Shown here one piece after another: positions 63,981-64,000 of a stretch of DNA of 64,000 nt. Under the pieces are notes generated by a model. That model was not told the DNA's origin. It saw only the letters and a program-made list of their open reading frames with translations, and ran no database searches. The translations under genes were made by a program, and so were the position numbers. The DNA lies in the NCBI RefSeq assembly GCF_037203605.1, contig NZ_JBBDHC010000006.1:120903-184902 (forward strand). Reading direction: 5' to 3'. This stretch comes from Denitratimonas tolerans. GTDB taxonomy: Bacteria; Pseudomonadota; Gammaproteobacteria; Xanthomonadales; Xanthomonadaceae. Numbering within the stretch: the stretch's first letter is position 1; each line of letters starts with the position of its first letter.

Positions 63981-64000
63981 GGCTTTTGATTCTGCTTTTT

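Overview
The window looks like a chromosomal segment of a high-GC gammaproteobacterium. It is gene-dense, and most genes run into each other through 4-base ATGA or GTGA overlaps. The most likely order is Xanthomonadales (Lysobacterales). Pointers to that are a proteobacterial plant-type GshA, a glucose operon in the order zwf-pgl-edd-glk-eda, a maltodextrin locus built on a TonB-dependent receptor and a LacI regulator, a GTAG-type REP hairpin, and a decayed chromosomal integron. The taxonomic call is inference; I see no rRNA, tRNA or CRISPR array.

Layout. 1-4.8 kb: a DesK/NarL-type two-component pair cut by the left edge, a SEC-C protein, gshA and an ADP-ribosylglycohydrolase. 5-9.5 kb: a hemolysin III-like membrane protein, a cluster of glycosyltransferase, ECF sigma factor and small membrane protein, then mtgA and hslO, which diverge. 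9.5-21.4 kb: a GAF-GAF-GGDEF-EAL protein, an unrecognised exported protein, plsB, a lipoprotein, an e(P4)-like acid phosphatase, rep and a Sel1-type exported protein. 21.5-27.2 kb: zwf-pgl-edd-glk-eda. 27.2-39.9 kb: maltodextrin uptake and breakdown (sodium symporter, TonB receptor, GH97, GH13, MFS permease, lipoprotein amylase, LacI regulator). 39.9-45.7 kb: a lipoprotein, an alpha/beta hydrolase, an M1 peptidase and a secreted LGFP-repeat amidase. 46-54 kb: an ECF sigma factor facing a transmembrane Ser/Thr kinase with TPR-like repeats, then two tandem S9 peptidases. 54-59.4 kb: an SDR, a TPP enzyme, an LldD-family oxidase and a FAD dehydrogenase. 59.4-62.7 kb: an M50-like protease, a GNAT acetyltransferase and a divergent RimK-type ATP-grasp ligase with an RLAN domain. 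62.7-64 kb: a degenerate integron integrase, an attI-like region and a low-GC lipoprotein gene that looks like a cassette.

How the genes work together. The 21.5-39.9 kb block can carry starch-derived sugar from outside the cell to pyruvate. The outer-membrane receptor takes in maltodextrin, amylase and alpha-glucosidases cut it, the permeases bring sugar inside, Glk phosphorylates glucose and the Entner-Doudoroff enzymes degrade it. Two matching 14-bp LacI-type palindromes sit in front of the receptor gene and in the divergent GH13/MFS region, which links them to the LacI gene at 38.9-39.9 kb.

The least familiar parts are the ATP-grasp/GNAT/M50 neighbourhood, the four-gene oxidoreductase/TPP cluster and the integron remnant at the right edge.
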